This document shows positions 28,901 to 37,146 of a stretch of DNA of 64,000 nt, in pieces (the stretch's first letter is position 1; every line of letters starts with the position of its first letter). This stretch comes from Hoylesella oralis ATCC 33269 (GTDB lineage: Bacteria > Bacteroidota > Bacteroidia > Bacteroidales > Bacteroidaceae). Under the pieces are notes generated by a model that had not been told where the DNA came from, made no database searches, and saw only the letters and a program-made list of their open reading frames with translations. The stretch is from the NCBI RefSeq assembly GCF_000185145.2, contig NZ_GL833118.1:186001-250000 (forward strand), in the 5' to 3' direction. A program made the position numbers and the translations under genes.

Positions 28901-31455
28901 ATCAGCCGTACACGCGCTGGTACGCCGGCAATTCCGGTAAAATGTCGCTCTATGGAGAGATGTCTATTAAGTATTTGAATGAGAAACAGCTCGTTTTCAC
29001 CTGCTTCGACGAGGCCGTATTCGATATGTTTGCGGAAAACAGGAACATGTTGTTGGGCGACCAGATGATGACAAGAGCTGCATCGCATATAATGTTTGAA
29101 ACCAAAGCAAAAGAGATGTCGGCAGCCAAGAAGAGTGTGGCATCAGTTCAAGAGGCTCCGGATGTTGCTCTTGGAGAAACGTTGAAGATAGAGCATGAAG
29201 AGGCTGCAACGAAGAAATCCGAGAGCTCCGTCCAACTTAGAGAGAACCTCAACGAAACCGCTTTCTTCTATCCATCGCTGTTAACCGATAGGGACGGGCG
29301 CGTTGAATTGCGGTTTACCTTGCCTGAAAGTATCACCACGTGGCGCTTTATGGCCTTTTCGCACGACAAGGATATGAATAACGGCTCGATAACCGCCGAG
29401 GCCGTGGCCAAGAAAACGGTCATGATACAGCCCAATATGCCGCGTTTTGTGCGCACAGGCGATAAGGGTTTGATCGCTGCCCGCCTGTTCAACACGTCGA
29501 ATAAGGCCGTTACAGGCACGGCAAAGCTCGAACTTATCGATCCCGAAACCGATAAAACGGTCTATTCGCAGCACCGTAAATATACGATAGAGCCCAACGG
29601 CACCACAAACGTATCGTTCGATTTCGACGCCTCTTCGTACCCCTCGCTGCTCATTGCCCGTACCACTGCTGTGGGTAAAGGCTACTCCGACGGCGAACAG
29701 CACTACCTCCCGATCCTCTCAGACAGCGAACTGGTGACCACAACCGTACCGTTTACGCAGAACGAACCGGGCACGAAAACCATCGATCTTACCCATCTAT
29801 TCCCTGTAAACAACGATACGAACCGCTTAACTGTGGAATATACCAACAATCCTTCGTGGCTTATGGTGCAGACTTTGCCGTCTGTAGCTACGACATATAC
29901 CAACAATGCCATCAGTCTGGCGGTGGCCTATTATGCCAACAGCATAGCCGACAACCTGCTGCATCGGTTGCCTGTTATCAAGACAACCATCGAACGATGG
30001 AAACAGGAGACGGGAAAAGAGACATCATTGATGAGCAATTTGCAGAAAAACGAGGACGTAAAGACGATGCTCCTTACCGAAACACCGTGGGTAATCGATG
30101 CAGAAACAGAAGCCAATCAGAAGCAACAACTCATCAGTTTCTTCGATGAATCGCTGATAGCTTATCGGCTTAACGACAATATTTCTAAGCTCAATGCACT
30201 GCAACATGCCGACGGTTCGTTCAGTTGGTGGTGCGATATGCCGGGCAATGTGTACATGACGGCGGCCGTAACCAAACTGCTTGTACGCCTTAACAGCATG
30301 ATAGGCGAGCGCAAGGATACGAAAGCAATCATCAAAAAGGCATTCCTTTTTATGGATAAATACGCGGCCAAACAGGTGAAGGAGTTAAAAGAAGCCGAGA
30401 AAAAAGGCGAAAAGAACCTCGTTCCGAGCGACGTGTTGTGCGATTATCTCTATACGAATGCGCTCGCCGGCAGGACGTCTACGCCGGATATCAAATACTT
30501 GATAGGCCTTTTGGCCAAGTCTCCAACGCAGTTAACCATCTATGGTAAGGCGAACACAGCCGTGATTTTGGCAAAATATGGCGAGCAGACACGTGCGAAA
30601 GAATATCTGCAAAGCCTTATCGAATATACGGTTTATACAGAAGAGATGGGCCGTTACTTCGACACGCCCAAGGCACATTATTCGTGGTTCGACTACAAAA
30701 TACCCACACAGGTGGCATGTATAGAGGCGATAGACCTATTGGATAAGGGCGATAGGCATACTGTTCAGGAATTACAGAAGTGGCTTCTACAGGCGAAACG
30801 TACACAAAGTTGGGACACTCCTATTAATACCGCGAACGCCGTCTTTGCATTTATGAACGGGCAAAACGGTAACTTTACTCCCGATACAGCAGATAAAACG
30901 GTGCTCAAGGTGAACGGGAAAGCGCTCGAACAGCCACGGGCTACTGCCGGATTGGGTTATGTAAAGGTGTCGAAAACGGGCAAAAATTTGAAAACGTTTA
31001 CGGCAGACAAGACTTCTGAAGGTACAAGTTGGGGCGCTGTTTATGCACAATTCGTGCAGAAAGCGGCCGATATATCAGACGCATCTGCAGGACTTACCGT
31101 AAGAAGAGAGATACTTAACGGCGGAAAGATGCTCAAAACGGGCGACAAAGTAAAGGTAAGAATAACGATAGAAGCTGCTCGCGATTACGATTTCGTGCAG
31201 GTGCAAGACAAACGGGCGGCCTGTCTTGAACCCGTAAACCAGTTGAGCGGTTATCATTGGGGCTACTATTGTGCGCCCAAGGATAACGTTACGAATTATT
31301 ATTTCGACCGTTTGAGCAAAGGCAAACACGTAATCGAGACCGAATATTACATAGATCGTGAAGGAACATACCAGACGGGTACGTGTACCGTTCAGTGCGC
31401 CTATGCACCTGAATACAGCGGAAGAGCGGCAGCAAAGGTTTTGGATATACGATAA
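25978..31455 (+). CDS. Alpha-2-macroglobulin family protein
   Basis: This is the largest gene: 1825 residues from ATG 25978 (MKKISIILALLLILPLTVAA signal peptide; an in-frame ATG at 25957 would spoil it). MG-type beta-sandwich domains include an MG2 segment (DRRIYRPGQIVHVAAVAF, about residue 508). The A2M signature region FFYPSLLTDRDGRVELRFTLPESITTWR lies near 1095, and an alpha-helical TED-like domain follows at about 1265-1560. The thioester motif (CxEQ) that would be expected near YTNNAISLAVAYYA is absent, so covalent trapping is unlikely. The family inhibits proteases by caging them; periplasmic location is inferred. It is the first gene of an operon with the DUF1573 gene (33 bp downstream) and ispH. 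Confidence 0.93.
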   Translation: MKKISIILALLLILPLTVAADTFASLWKKYDAAQQKDLPKTQIAVLRQIQEKALKTMDYGQLLKAELMEVSLRSAIAPDSLQVDVARLKQKEQQALETNAVLAAVYESALGKIYKENADLDEQAAALSKEYYRKSMLHPELLAKHTATEYKPLLIDGADSRIFYNDLLHVIGLEAGDFAALHRYYKEHGNRAAACICAFMMTQKDRLDDVNKVKKSKYLQTLDSLINEYKDLTEAGEIAIERYNFMDKAEDTSAEDQIKYINYALLHWGAWPRMNILRNAMTRLTLPSFQVDLGSRVLIPHAKRDIPILSLCNIQELTMTVTRVNLDGDTDLNPQEAVDYAKIRKRMAKEPAFSLTKRYVGLPNYQVVRDTMTMDGLPIGTYLVEFTTNNAAVQPERALLSVSDLFVINETLPGNNVRFAVVSATSGQPVPYAKIRLKSYSYATDKYATETISCNEQGEAQYNYLRNEPDKLYVTTDNDRYAPEMSFQGSYSFYDNKRTTELISLFTDRRIYRPGQIVHVAAVAFSNINHEQNKVLAGKTLTLTLRDANYKTVGEQKVTTDSYGTASADFVLPASGLTGMFTIRTEQSGTHFYVEEYKRPTFQVEFDKVKTKYQAGDTVIVRGTAKSFAGVPVQGAKVKYVIRRRPQLLYLWRGHTNRDLGVEERTDSTVTDNEGGFRVKVLMNMPEHDKFDHTRYYAFDIDAQVTDGSGESRDGSTSLPLSDKPTAFSCGLPSRIERDSLKAITFYYMNNAGENIAAEVRYTIDGANARTAKANEAAAIDVRTLASGRHVVEAVCGNDTLKQEFVIFTIADKKPAVTTDDWFYQSDETFKEGRPVYVQMGASYEGQHVVYTIVSGNRLLESGTFDQSNAITTREFTYKTEYGDGILLTCAWVKNGKLYEHRANIRRLLPSDKLNVEWKTFRDRLVPGQKEEWSLRITKPDGTPADAQTMAVLYDKSLDMLRPHVWSFNGNRYLNQPYTRWYAGNSGKMSLYGEMSIKYLNEKQLVFTCFDEAVFDMFAENRNMLLGDQMMTRAASHIMFETKAKEMSAAKKSVASVQEAPDVALGETLKIEHEEAATKKSESSVQLRENLNETAFFYPSLLTDRDGRVELRFTLPESITTWRFMAFSHDKDMNNGSITAEAVAKKTVMIQPNMPRFVRTGDKGLIAARLFNTSNKAVTGTAKLELIDPETDKTVYSQHRKYTIEPNGTTNVSFDFDASSYPSLLIARTTAVGKGYSDGEQHYLPILSDSELVTTTVPFTQNEPGTKTIDLTHLFPVNNDTNRLTVEYTNNPSWLMVQTLPSVATTYTNNAISLAVAYYANSIADNLLHRLPVIKTTIERWKQETGKETSLMSNLQKNEDVKTMLLTETPWVIDAETEANQKQQLISFFDESLIAYRLNDNISKLNALQHADGSFSWWCDMPGNVYMTAAVTKLLVRLNSMIGERKDTKAIIKKAFLFMDKYAAKQVKELKEAEKKGEKNLVPSDVLCDYLYTNALAGRTSTPDIKYLIGLLAKSPTQLTIYGKANTAVILAKYGEQTRAKEYLQSLIEYTVYTEEMGRYFDTPKAHYSWFDYKIPTQVACIEAIDLLDKGDRHTVQELQKWLLQAKRTQSWDTPINTANAVFAFMNGQNGNFTPDTADKTVLKVNGKALEQPRATAGLGYVKVSKTGKNLKTFTADKTSEGTSWGAVYAQFVQKAADISDASAGLTVRREILNGGKMLKTGDKVKVRITIEAARDYDFVQVQDKRAACLEPVNQLSGYHWGYYCAPKDNVTNYYFDRLSKGKHVIETEYYIDREGTYQTGTCTVQCAYAPEYSGRAAAKVLDIR

Positions 31456-31488
31456 AAAGAATGCGAGAAAAAACGACGGAATACATAT

Positions 31489-32553
31489 ATGAATAAAAAA
31501 CTGATCATGCTTGCGCTGCTTGCCATGCCTCCCTTGTTGGCATCGGCACAGCGCATAGCGGCGATAAACCAAGTGATTGACTGCGGACAAGTGCTGTTTC
31601 GTACGCCTGTAACGGTAGAATACGAACTGAAGAACGACAGTAGAAACAGCATAAAGATAACCGATGTGCGTGCTGATTGCGGTTGTACTACCGCTTCTTT
31701 CCCCAAAGATGATATCGAAGCCGGTGCCTCTTTTACCGTAAGAGCTACCTACGATGCCCGACAGATGGGGCATTTCGAGAAACAAATCAGTGTGTATAAC
31801 GATAAAGAAAGTAAGCCTCTTGTGCTAACTGTCAGGGGGATTGTGGTAGACGAAATAGTGAACTTTGCCGGCGATTACCCATTTATACTCGGCACAATCA
31901 ATGCAGATCGCGACGATATAGAGTTCGATGATGTTAATCGTGGCGAACGCCCGTCGCAGAAAATCCACCTGATGAATGCTACCAGCAGTACTGTGCAACC
32001 CGTGGTGATGCACCTTCCGAACTACTTGAAAGCAGAGGTTTCGCCCTCTAAACTGGCTCCCGGGCAGTCGGGAGTGGCCACTATAACGCTCGAATCTCGT
32101 GCATTACGCAACTTAGGACTTACCCAAACGACGGTTTACATGGGTGCTTTTCTGGGCGATAAAGTGGCAGAAAGCAAGGCTATAAATATCTCTGCAGTGC
32201 TCTTACCCGACTTTGCACACCTTACAGAGGTACAAAAAACGCAGCTTCCGAGCCTGCAACTCTCAGCCGAAACGCTCGATTTAGGCTCGTTCGACGGCAA
32301 GGCCAAGAAGAAAGGAGAGATTATATTGAAGAACGTGGGCAAGGGTGTACTCGACATACGCAGCCAGCAAATCTTTACTATAGGTATACAGATGTCGCTC
32401 AATAAGATACATCTAAAGCCCGGAGAAGAGGCTAAACTGAAGATAACTGCTATAGCTAAAGACATCAGGAGGGCCCGCAGTAAGCCACGTGTGCTCATGA
32501 TAACCAACGATCCGGAGCATGCCAAGGTGATTATAAATATACAAGTGAAATGA
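31489..32553 (+). CDS. Exported DUF1573 domain protein
   Basis: The 354-residue protein has a signal peptide (KKLIMLALLAMPPLLASAQ). DUF1573 modules are Ig/ASPM-like beta-sandwiches abundant in Bacteroidota. Here residues about 25-120 carry the typical FRTPVTVEYELKNDSRNSIKITDVRADCGCTTASFP with its CGC, and a second similar module occupies about 230-345 (LDLGSFDGKAKKKGEIILKNVGKGVLDI). Its function is unknown, probably a periplasmic or surface scaffold. The stop codon overlaps the ispH start (ATGA), so the two are translationally coupled. Confidence 0.88.
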   Translation: MNKKLIMLALLAMPPLLASAQRIAAINQVIDCGQVLFRTPVTVEYELKNDSRNSIKITDVRADCGCTTASFPKDDIEAGASFTVRATYDARQMGHFEKQISVYNDKESKPLVLTVRGIVVDEIVNFAGDYPFILGTINADRDDIEFDDVNRGERPSQKIHLMNATSSTVQPVVMHLPNYLKAEVSPSKLAPGQSGVATITLESRALRNLGLTQTTVYMGAFLGDKVAESKAINISAVLLPDFAHLTEVQKTQLPSLQLSAETLDLGSFDGKAKKKGEIILKNVGKGVLDIRSQQIFTIGIQMSLNKIHLKPGEEAKLKITAIAKDIRRARSKPRVLMITNDPEHAKVIINIQVK

Positions 32554-33470
32554 CGAAAAAGGCGTCTGGGCACGGCAGATATGCCGTGCAGCATACGAAG
32601 ACGGAGCTTCAGATAGAAATAGACACGGGCAGCGGGTTCTGTTTCGGTGTAACCACGGCCATTAAGAAGGCCGAGGAAGAACTGGCAGATGGTAAAACTC
32701 TTTATTGTTTAGGTGATATAGTGCACAACGGAATGGAGGTTGAAAGGCTGCATGCCAACGGACTTGTGACCATTAACCACGACGACTTGCGCCGGTTGCA
32801 CAACGTAAAAGTACTGTTAAGAGCACATGGCGAGCCGCCTGAAACATACGAAATAGCCCGTCGGAACGACATTCAGATCATCGATGCAACATGTCCGGTG
32901 GTGCTGGCATTGCAGAGTAGAATTAAAAGGCAGTTCGTCAATAACCCCGAGGCACAGATTGTAATCTTTGGAAAGAACGGGCATGCCGAGGTTTTAGGGT
33001 TGGTAGGACAGACACGGAGCGAGGCTATTGTGATAGAAAAGGTGGATGATGTGAAGCGTCTCGACTTCGATCGTGACATTTATCTGTACTCTCAAACCAC
33101 GAAAAGCCTTGATGAATTTCACCGTGTAATAGACTATATCCAGTCGCATATATCGCCTCAAGCAACTTTCCGTAGCTTTGATACCATCTGCAGACAGGTG
33201 GCCAATCGCATGCCCAACATAGCTTCGTTTGCCGCAAAGCACGACCTTATTCTTTTTGTGAGCGGCAGGAAAAGCTCTAATGGCAAAGTGCTGTTCAACG
33301 AATGTTGCAGTATTAATCCCAACAGTCACCAGATAGAGAAGGCCGAGGAAATAGATATGGATTGGATAAATGGTGTGCATACCATCGGTATATGTGGTGC
33401 CACAAGCACTCCGAAGTGGCTTATGGAAGAGTGCAGAGACTATATTTTGAGTCATGTGAAGGGGAAGTAG
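32550..33470 (+). CDS. ispH: 4-hydroxy-3-methylbut-2-enyl diphosphate reductase
   Basis: IspH (LytB) performs the last step of the MEP isoprenoid pathway, reducing HMBPP to IPP and DMAPP with a 4Fe-4S cluster. The three cluster cysteines are visible in GFCFGV, DATCPVV and ICGATSTP. Histidines and the TxxH-type motifs of the family are present, for example LRAHGEPP. Length is 306 residues; about 20 N-terminal residues precede the usual start, but the ATG overlapping the previous stop is the natural start and a later ATG is not available. It is the last gene of the A2M operon, followed by a terminator. Confidence 0.95.
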   Translation: MTKKASGHGRYAVQHTKTELQIEIDTGSGFCFGVTTAIKKAEEELADGKTLYCLGDIVHNGMEVERLHANGLVTINHDDLRRLHNVKVLLRAHGEPPETYEIARRNDIQIIDATCPVVLALQSRIKRQFVNNPEAQIVIFGKNGHAEVLGLVGQTRSEAIVIEKVDDVKRLDFDRDIYLYSQTTKSLDEFHRVIDYIQSHISPQATFRSFDTICRQVANRMPNIASFAAKHDLILFVSGRKSSNGKVLFNECCSINPNSHQIEKAEEIDMDWINGVHTIGICGATSTPKWLMEECRDYILSHVKGK

Positions 33471-33517
33471 GGTTGAGAGAATAGGGATTAAAGAGGAGTG
33501 ATTAGCGGTTATGCTAC

Positions 33518-33548
33518 AGAGATTTGGCTTGCCTGAATCTCTTTTTTA
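33518..33548 (+). terminator. Intrinsic terminator after ispH
   Basis: AGAGATT (33518-33524) pairs with AATCTCT (33536-33542), loop 11 nt, followed by a T-run. It ends the A2M-DUF1573-ispH transcript. Confidence 0.8.
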
Positions 33549-34054
33549 TCAGAAAGTCGACTTTTAAAGAGCCTCTCTTTTCTTGAGATACGGATGGAAT
33601 GCCGTTGCTTTATCTCTTGGAAAGGAGAGACAAAGATAAGTCCGATTTGTTTTATTTGCCTTGTACGGCTTTCTTGTTGTTTCTCTTTGTAAAACAGAGG
33701 AACATGTTCTTAGTTCTTTACTTATAATTCGCAGGCTACGAATGTATTGCCATTGTTTTTCTTAGAGTGGCCGTATAATATCTTTAGACAGGTATTTTAA
33801 GGAGCTTAGGTGGCATATTTGTTTATAATAGATTGCAGCCCCTTTATAAACATCTCATGAAAACGGTATTGAAATATCTGTCGGTTATTTTCGATGTTCT
33901 GTTCTTTCGCCCCGAACAGCGGCGGTTTTTGTTATCGACAGCATATACTCCGGCAAGTCGAATTCTTGCGGTATAGCTATTATTCATTCCTCCTTAATCC
34001 CTATTCTCTCATCTATCCGAGAGAGGACAGAAGCAGGTGTATTGCCTCTATGCA

Positions 34055-34089
34055 TAAAAAAGAGGAACCCCTCCTCACGAAGACGTTCC
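34055..34089 (-). terminator. Terminator of the candidate small RNA
   Basis: A minus-strand hairpin with nested 5-bp and 4-bp stems and a GUGA loop is followed directly by CUUUUUU. The + strand side has no T-run, so the signal works in the minus direction only. Confidence 0.7.
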
Positions 34090-34241
34090 CCCCACATAAA
34101 CAGTAATTAACTCAAAATTTATAATCTATTTACCACTAATTATTTTGTGTACCTATTTCTTTCTTACTTTCTAATCCCTTTAACTTTTCTCTTTACCTTA
34201 AATATTGTAAGATCTGAAACGTTTTAAATACCTTTTTGTTC
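34055..34241 (-). ncRNA. Candidate intergenic small RNA, about 185 nt
   Basis: On the minus strand a perfect Bacteroidetes promoter (34248-34279) is followed by about 150 nt without a usable open reading frame. A strong intrinsic terminator comes next: GGAAC/GUUCC stem (34085-34089 with 34064-34068), a nested CUUC/GGAG stem, then U6 (34056-34061). The body is A/G-rich at its 5' half. I do not recognise a named RNA family. Expression and exact ends are inferred from promoter and terminator only. Confidence 0.55.
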
Positions 34242-34247
34242 ACGATG

Positions 34248-34279
34248 CAAATATAGACATAATAATGATTACTTCCAAA
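34248..34279 (-). promoter_or_regulatory. Minus-strand promoter in the msrA upstream region
   Basis: The minus strand reads TTTG (complement of 34276-34279), a 20-bp spacer, then TATATTTG (complement of 34248-34255). No minus-strand gene follows for more than 800 bp, so it most simply drives a non-coding RNA. Confidence 0.7.
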
Positions 34280-34362
34280 TTTATTAAGTGAAACAATATC
34301 TAATTTCAGCCAAAAACTGATAAAATACCATGAATATGCGATTTATATTGTAAATTTGTAAC

Positions 34363-34947
34363 ATGAAAAAGATCATTTTAGTTATTTGTTGCATGCTGCT
34401 TGGATTACAGGCACATGCTAAGAACAATAGAAGTATGAAAGAGATATATTTTGCAGGCGGTTGCTTTTGGGGTGTAGAACATTTCTTCAAGCAGGTGCAT
34501 GGAGTGACGGAAACCGAGGCGGGTTTTGCCAATGGAAACAGCAAATTGAAGAACCCTTCGTACGAACTTGTTTCCACAGACCGTACGGGCTACGTCGAAA
34601 CAGTACGTGTGAAGTACGATCCTGAAGTAGCTGATTTGGGCTTATTGCTCGATCTGTACTTCAAAGCCATAGATCCTACCTCGCTTAACAAGCAGGGTAA
34701 TGACCGCGGAACGCGCTATCGCACGGGTATATATTATACGGATAAGGCCGATCTTCCCGCCATCGACAAGCGCTATAAGGAAGAACAGAAGAAATATAAT
34801 AGGCCTTTAGTGGTGGAAATTGGGCCGTTGAGCAACTTTTATGCTGCCGAAGAGTATCATCAGAACTATCTCGACAAGCATCCGCAGGGCTATTGTCATC
34901 TGCCTCAGTCGCTGTTCGATTTCGCTAAAAAGGCCCGAAAGAAATAA
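34363..34947 (+). CDS. msrA: Exported peptide-methionine (S)-S-oxide reductase
   Basis: The 194-residue MsrA reduces methionine-S-sulfoxide in oxidised proteins. The active-site motif GGCFWGVE, the downstream GxRYRTGIYY and the C-terminal EEYHQNYL are all present. Unlike cytosolic MsrA it has a signal peptide (MKKIILVICCMLLGLQAHA), so it repairs periplasmic or outer-membrane proteins. An internal ATG at 34435 would remove the signal, but the signal sequence is convincing. No MsrB domain is fused. It ends 14 bp before the convergent PorE-like gene. Confidence 0.95.
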   Translation: MKKIILVICCMLLGLQAHAKNNRSMKEIYFAGGCFWGVEHFFKQVHGVTETEAGFANGNSKLKNPSYELVSTDRTGYVETVRVKYDPEVADLGLLLDLYFKAIDPTSLNKQGNDRGTRYRTGIYYTDKADLPAIDKRYKEEQKKYNRPLVVEIGPLSNFYAAEEYHQNYLDKHPQGYCHLPQSLFDFAKKARKK

Positions 34948-34961
34948 CTTCTCGGGCATTC

Positions 34962-37028
34962 TTAGTTCAGGAGAATATCGATGTCGTCGTCGTTGTTCTC
35001 CTTTTTATTTGTCGTTTTCGGCTTGGGCGGTTGTTTCAGGTTGCCTTTCTCGTCGAACAACCCGTAGGTGGTACGCAGCACGATGAACTCGGTTCGACGG
35101 TTCAGTTGGTTACACAGTTCCTGCTTTTTATCGTCTAATTTCTTGATATAGGCTTCGGTCAGCACATCTCCCTCTTTCATCCAATCGTATTTCTCGGTCA
35201 GTTTCTTGCGGATAGTCTTCGGCTTTTCCTTGCCGTAACCTACGGGGGTGAGGCGGTCTTTGGCTATTCCTTTATCGATAAGATATGCCACTACGGCGTT
35301 TGCACGTTGCTGCGAGAGCCGTTTGTTATATTCGTCGGAGCCCTTGTAGTCGCAGTGTGCGCTCAGTTCTATTGTAACGTTGGGGTTCTCGTTGAGTAGC
35401 TTAACCAGTTCGTCGAGTGCTTTTGTCGACTCCGGACGCAGTGTGGCTTTGTCGAAATCGTAGAAAATATTATCGATAAGCACCGGTGCGGTGATCGATG
35501 CGAGCGGGAACTGGAGTACGTATTCTTTCGACTCTTCGGTCTTATCTGCACGCAATTCCTCCTTATGATTTAGGAAACCTTTGCACGAGGCCAATAAAAG
35601 ATAATCCACATTTGGTTTGATTACGTAAGTAAAAGAGCCGTCTCCCTTTACGTTCAGCGTCTCGTTAGTGCCGTCGTTGCCTACAACTCTCACCTGTGCA
35701 GCGGGCAGTTCGTAGCCGTCTATCTCATAAACCCAGCCCTTAATTGTTTGCACTATCTCCGGATTTTCAAAGCTGTAGATGTGATCCCACCCGCGCCCGT
35801 CGTTTCTGTTCGATGCGAAAAAGCCTCGATTATAGGGCCCCTCGAAGGTCATTCCGAAGTCATCACCTTGCGAATTCAGCGGGTATCCCGGGTGAAAAAG
35901 GCGGTACTTGCCGTGCTCGTCTACCATGGCAATGTAGATATCCAGTCCGCCCATGCCCGGATGACCGTCGGAAGAGAAGTAGAAATCGCCGTTAGGACGG
36001 AACGTAGGAAACTCCTCATTGCCCGGCGTATTGATGGGTTCGCCGAGGTTTTCCACGCCTCCGAGTCCGTGACTTGTTATTCTTACGCGCCATATATCGA
36101 GTCCTCCCAGCCCTCCGGGCATATCCGAAGTGAAATAAAGCCACTCTCCATCGGGCGAAATTGCCGGATGTGCATAACTCGAAAGCGTATCCTTGGTGAT
36201 TTGCAAGGCGTTCGACTTGCCCCATGCGGCATCTGTACGGTCGGAAGTTGCTATTTGTGCATAGCGCGGATAGGCCGCATCGGTAGTACATTGGGTAAGA
36301 TACATGGTTCTTTGATCGGGAGATAAGGCACACGCACCTTCGTCGTATGGCGTGTTAAGACCGCCGGTAACGGGCTCAGGTTTCGACCATTTGCCCTTAT
36401 CATCCCTTTCTGATACGAATATATCGGCAGCCTTGGTGCCTGTGATGCCGCTTAGTTCGTCGCCGTTTGCCTCGTTTCGGGTAGATGTGAAGTAGAGTTG
36501 ATCGAATTGATCGCCGCTGAGAACGGGCGAATAGTCATCGCGTCGGGAGTTAAAAATATCCATCCGTTTCACGGTGTAGCGGCTTCCGTTCTTTTTCCAC
36601 AGTGGGGCTTTCTCGGCTGAAAGCAATCCGTTGCGGGCCAAGATGTTATCGGGAAGCGAGTCGAGCACGGTTTTGAAAATCTCTTGAGCGGCTTTGTAGT
36701 CGCCGTTTTTAAGTAATTGACGGCCGTATTGCAGCACATCTTCTGTAGATGCCTGATGGTAACGAATGGCATTGCGGTAGGCAGCGATGGCCTTAGGCGT
36801 GGCGTTGAGCTTCTCATAACAGCGTGCCAATTTCAACGAAACGGCTCCCCGTCGGGCTCGTTCCTTAGCCGGAAGTTTGGAATAAGCTTGCTTGAATTGG
36901 CCGGCAGCATCGTAGTATTCGCCCAAGGCAAGGTGTTTATCACCCCTTTTCAGGTTCTTTTCCACCCCACAAGAGGCGATACATGCCGATAAAATAATAA
37001 CTATAATTACCGCGTAACGTGTATGCAT
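34962..37028 (-). CDS. porE: PorE-like lipoprotein: TPR, beta-propeller and OmpA domains
   Basis: The 688-residue predicted lipoprotein has lipobox IASC near residue 20. Domain order is TPR helices (about 30-130), WD40/PD40-like propeller blades (about 150-420; repeated PDG..LYFTSD.PGGLGG.DIW), a carboxypeptidase regulatory-like Ig domain (about 430-510) and an OmpA peptidoglycan-binding domain (FDKATLRPES...LSAHCDYKGSDEYNKRLSQQRA). This architecture and length match PorE, which anchors the type IX secretion machinery to peptidoglycan. Other OmpA proteins of this architecture exist in Bacteroidota, so orthology needs a tree. It lies downstream of the acyltransferase gene on the same strand. 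Confidence 0.82.
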   Translation of the reverse strand: MHTRYAVIIVIILSACIASCGVEKNLKRGDKHLALGEYYDAAGQFKQAYSKLPAKERARRGAVSLKLARCYEKLNATPKAIAAYRNAIRYHQASTEDVLQYGRQLLKNGDYKAAQEIFKTVLDSLPDNILARNGLLSAEKAPLWKKNGSRYTVKRMDIFNSRRDDYSPVLSGDQFDQLYFTSTRNEANGDELSGITGTKAADIFVSERDDKGKWSKPEPVTGGLNTPYDEGACALSPDQRTMYLTQCTTDAAYPRYAQIATSDRTDAAWGKSNALQITKDTLSSYAHPAISPDGEWLYFTSDMPGGLGGLDIWRVRITSHGLGGVENLGEPINTPGNEEFPTFRPNGDFYFSSDGHPGMGGLDIYIAMVDEHGKYRLFHPGYPLNSQGDDFGMTFEGPYNRGFFASNRNDGRGWDHIYSFENPEIVQTIKGWVYEIDGYELPAAQVRVVGNDGTNETLNVKGDGSFTYVIKPNVDYLLLASCKGFLNHKEELRADKTEESKEYVLQFPLASITAPVLIDNIFYDFDKATLRPESTKALDELVKLLNENPNVTIELSAHCDYKGSDEYNKRLSQQRANAVVAYLIDKGIAKDRLTPVGYGKEKPKTIRKKLTEKYDWMKEGDVLTEAYIKKLDDKKQELCNQLNRRTEFIVLRTTYGLFDEKGNLKQPPKPKTTNKKENNDDDIDILLN

Positions 37029-37146
37029 TCTTCTTTTTTGTTATAAGAACGCGCGTTCCATGCTTTTATTGTAGTGAAAAGGACGGCAATGTGTGGAGGT
37101 TGGATGCCTTCATCGCCCATCTTTCATCATTCATCTAAGAACTATA

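Larger units (their letters stand above)
33471..34362. other. 892-bp gene-free interval
   Basis: After the ispH terminator (33518-33548) there is about 500 bp in which I see no convincing gene. Then comes a minus-strand candidate small RNA (about 34055-34241) with its own promoter, and finally the 5' flank of msrA. A 70-codon reading frame at 33894-34106 has no family resemblance and overlaps the terminator of the candidate RNA, so I do not call it. Confidence 0.6.

Noticed and set aside
27928..29088. 386-codon open frame opposite the alpha-2-macroglobulin gene
   Set aside because: Antisense shadow frame with no signal, domain or promoter; the sense frame is a secure family member.
33894..34106. 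70-codon frame in the gene-free interval before msrA
   Set aside because: No family resemblance, no promoter in the right place, and its end covers the terminator hairpin of the candidate minus-strand RNA.
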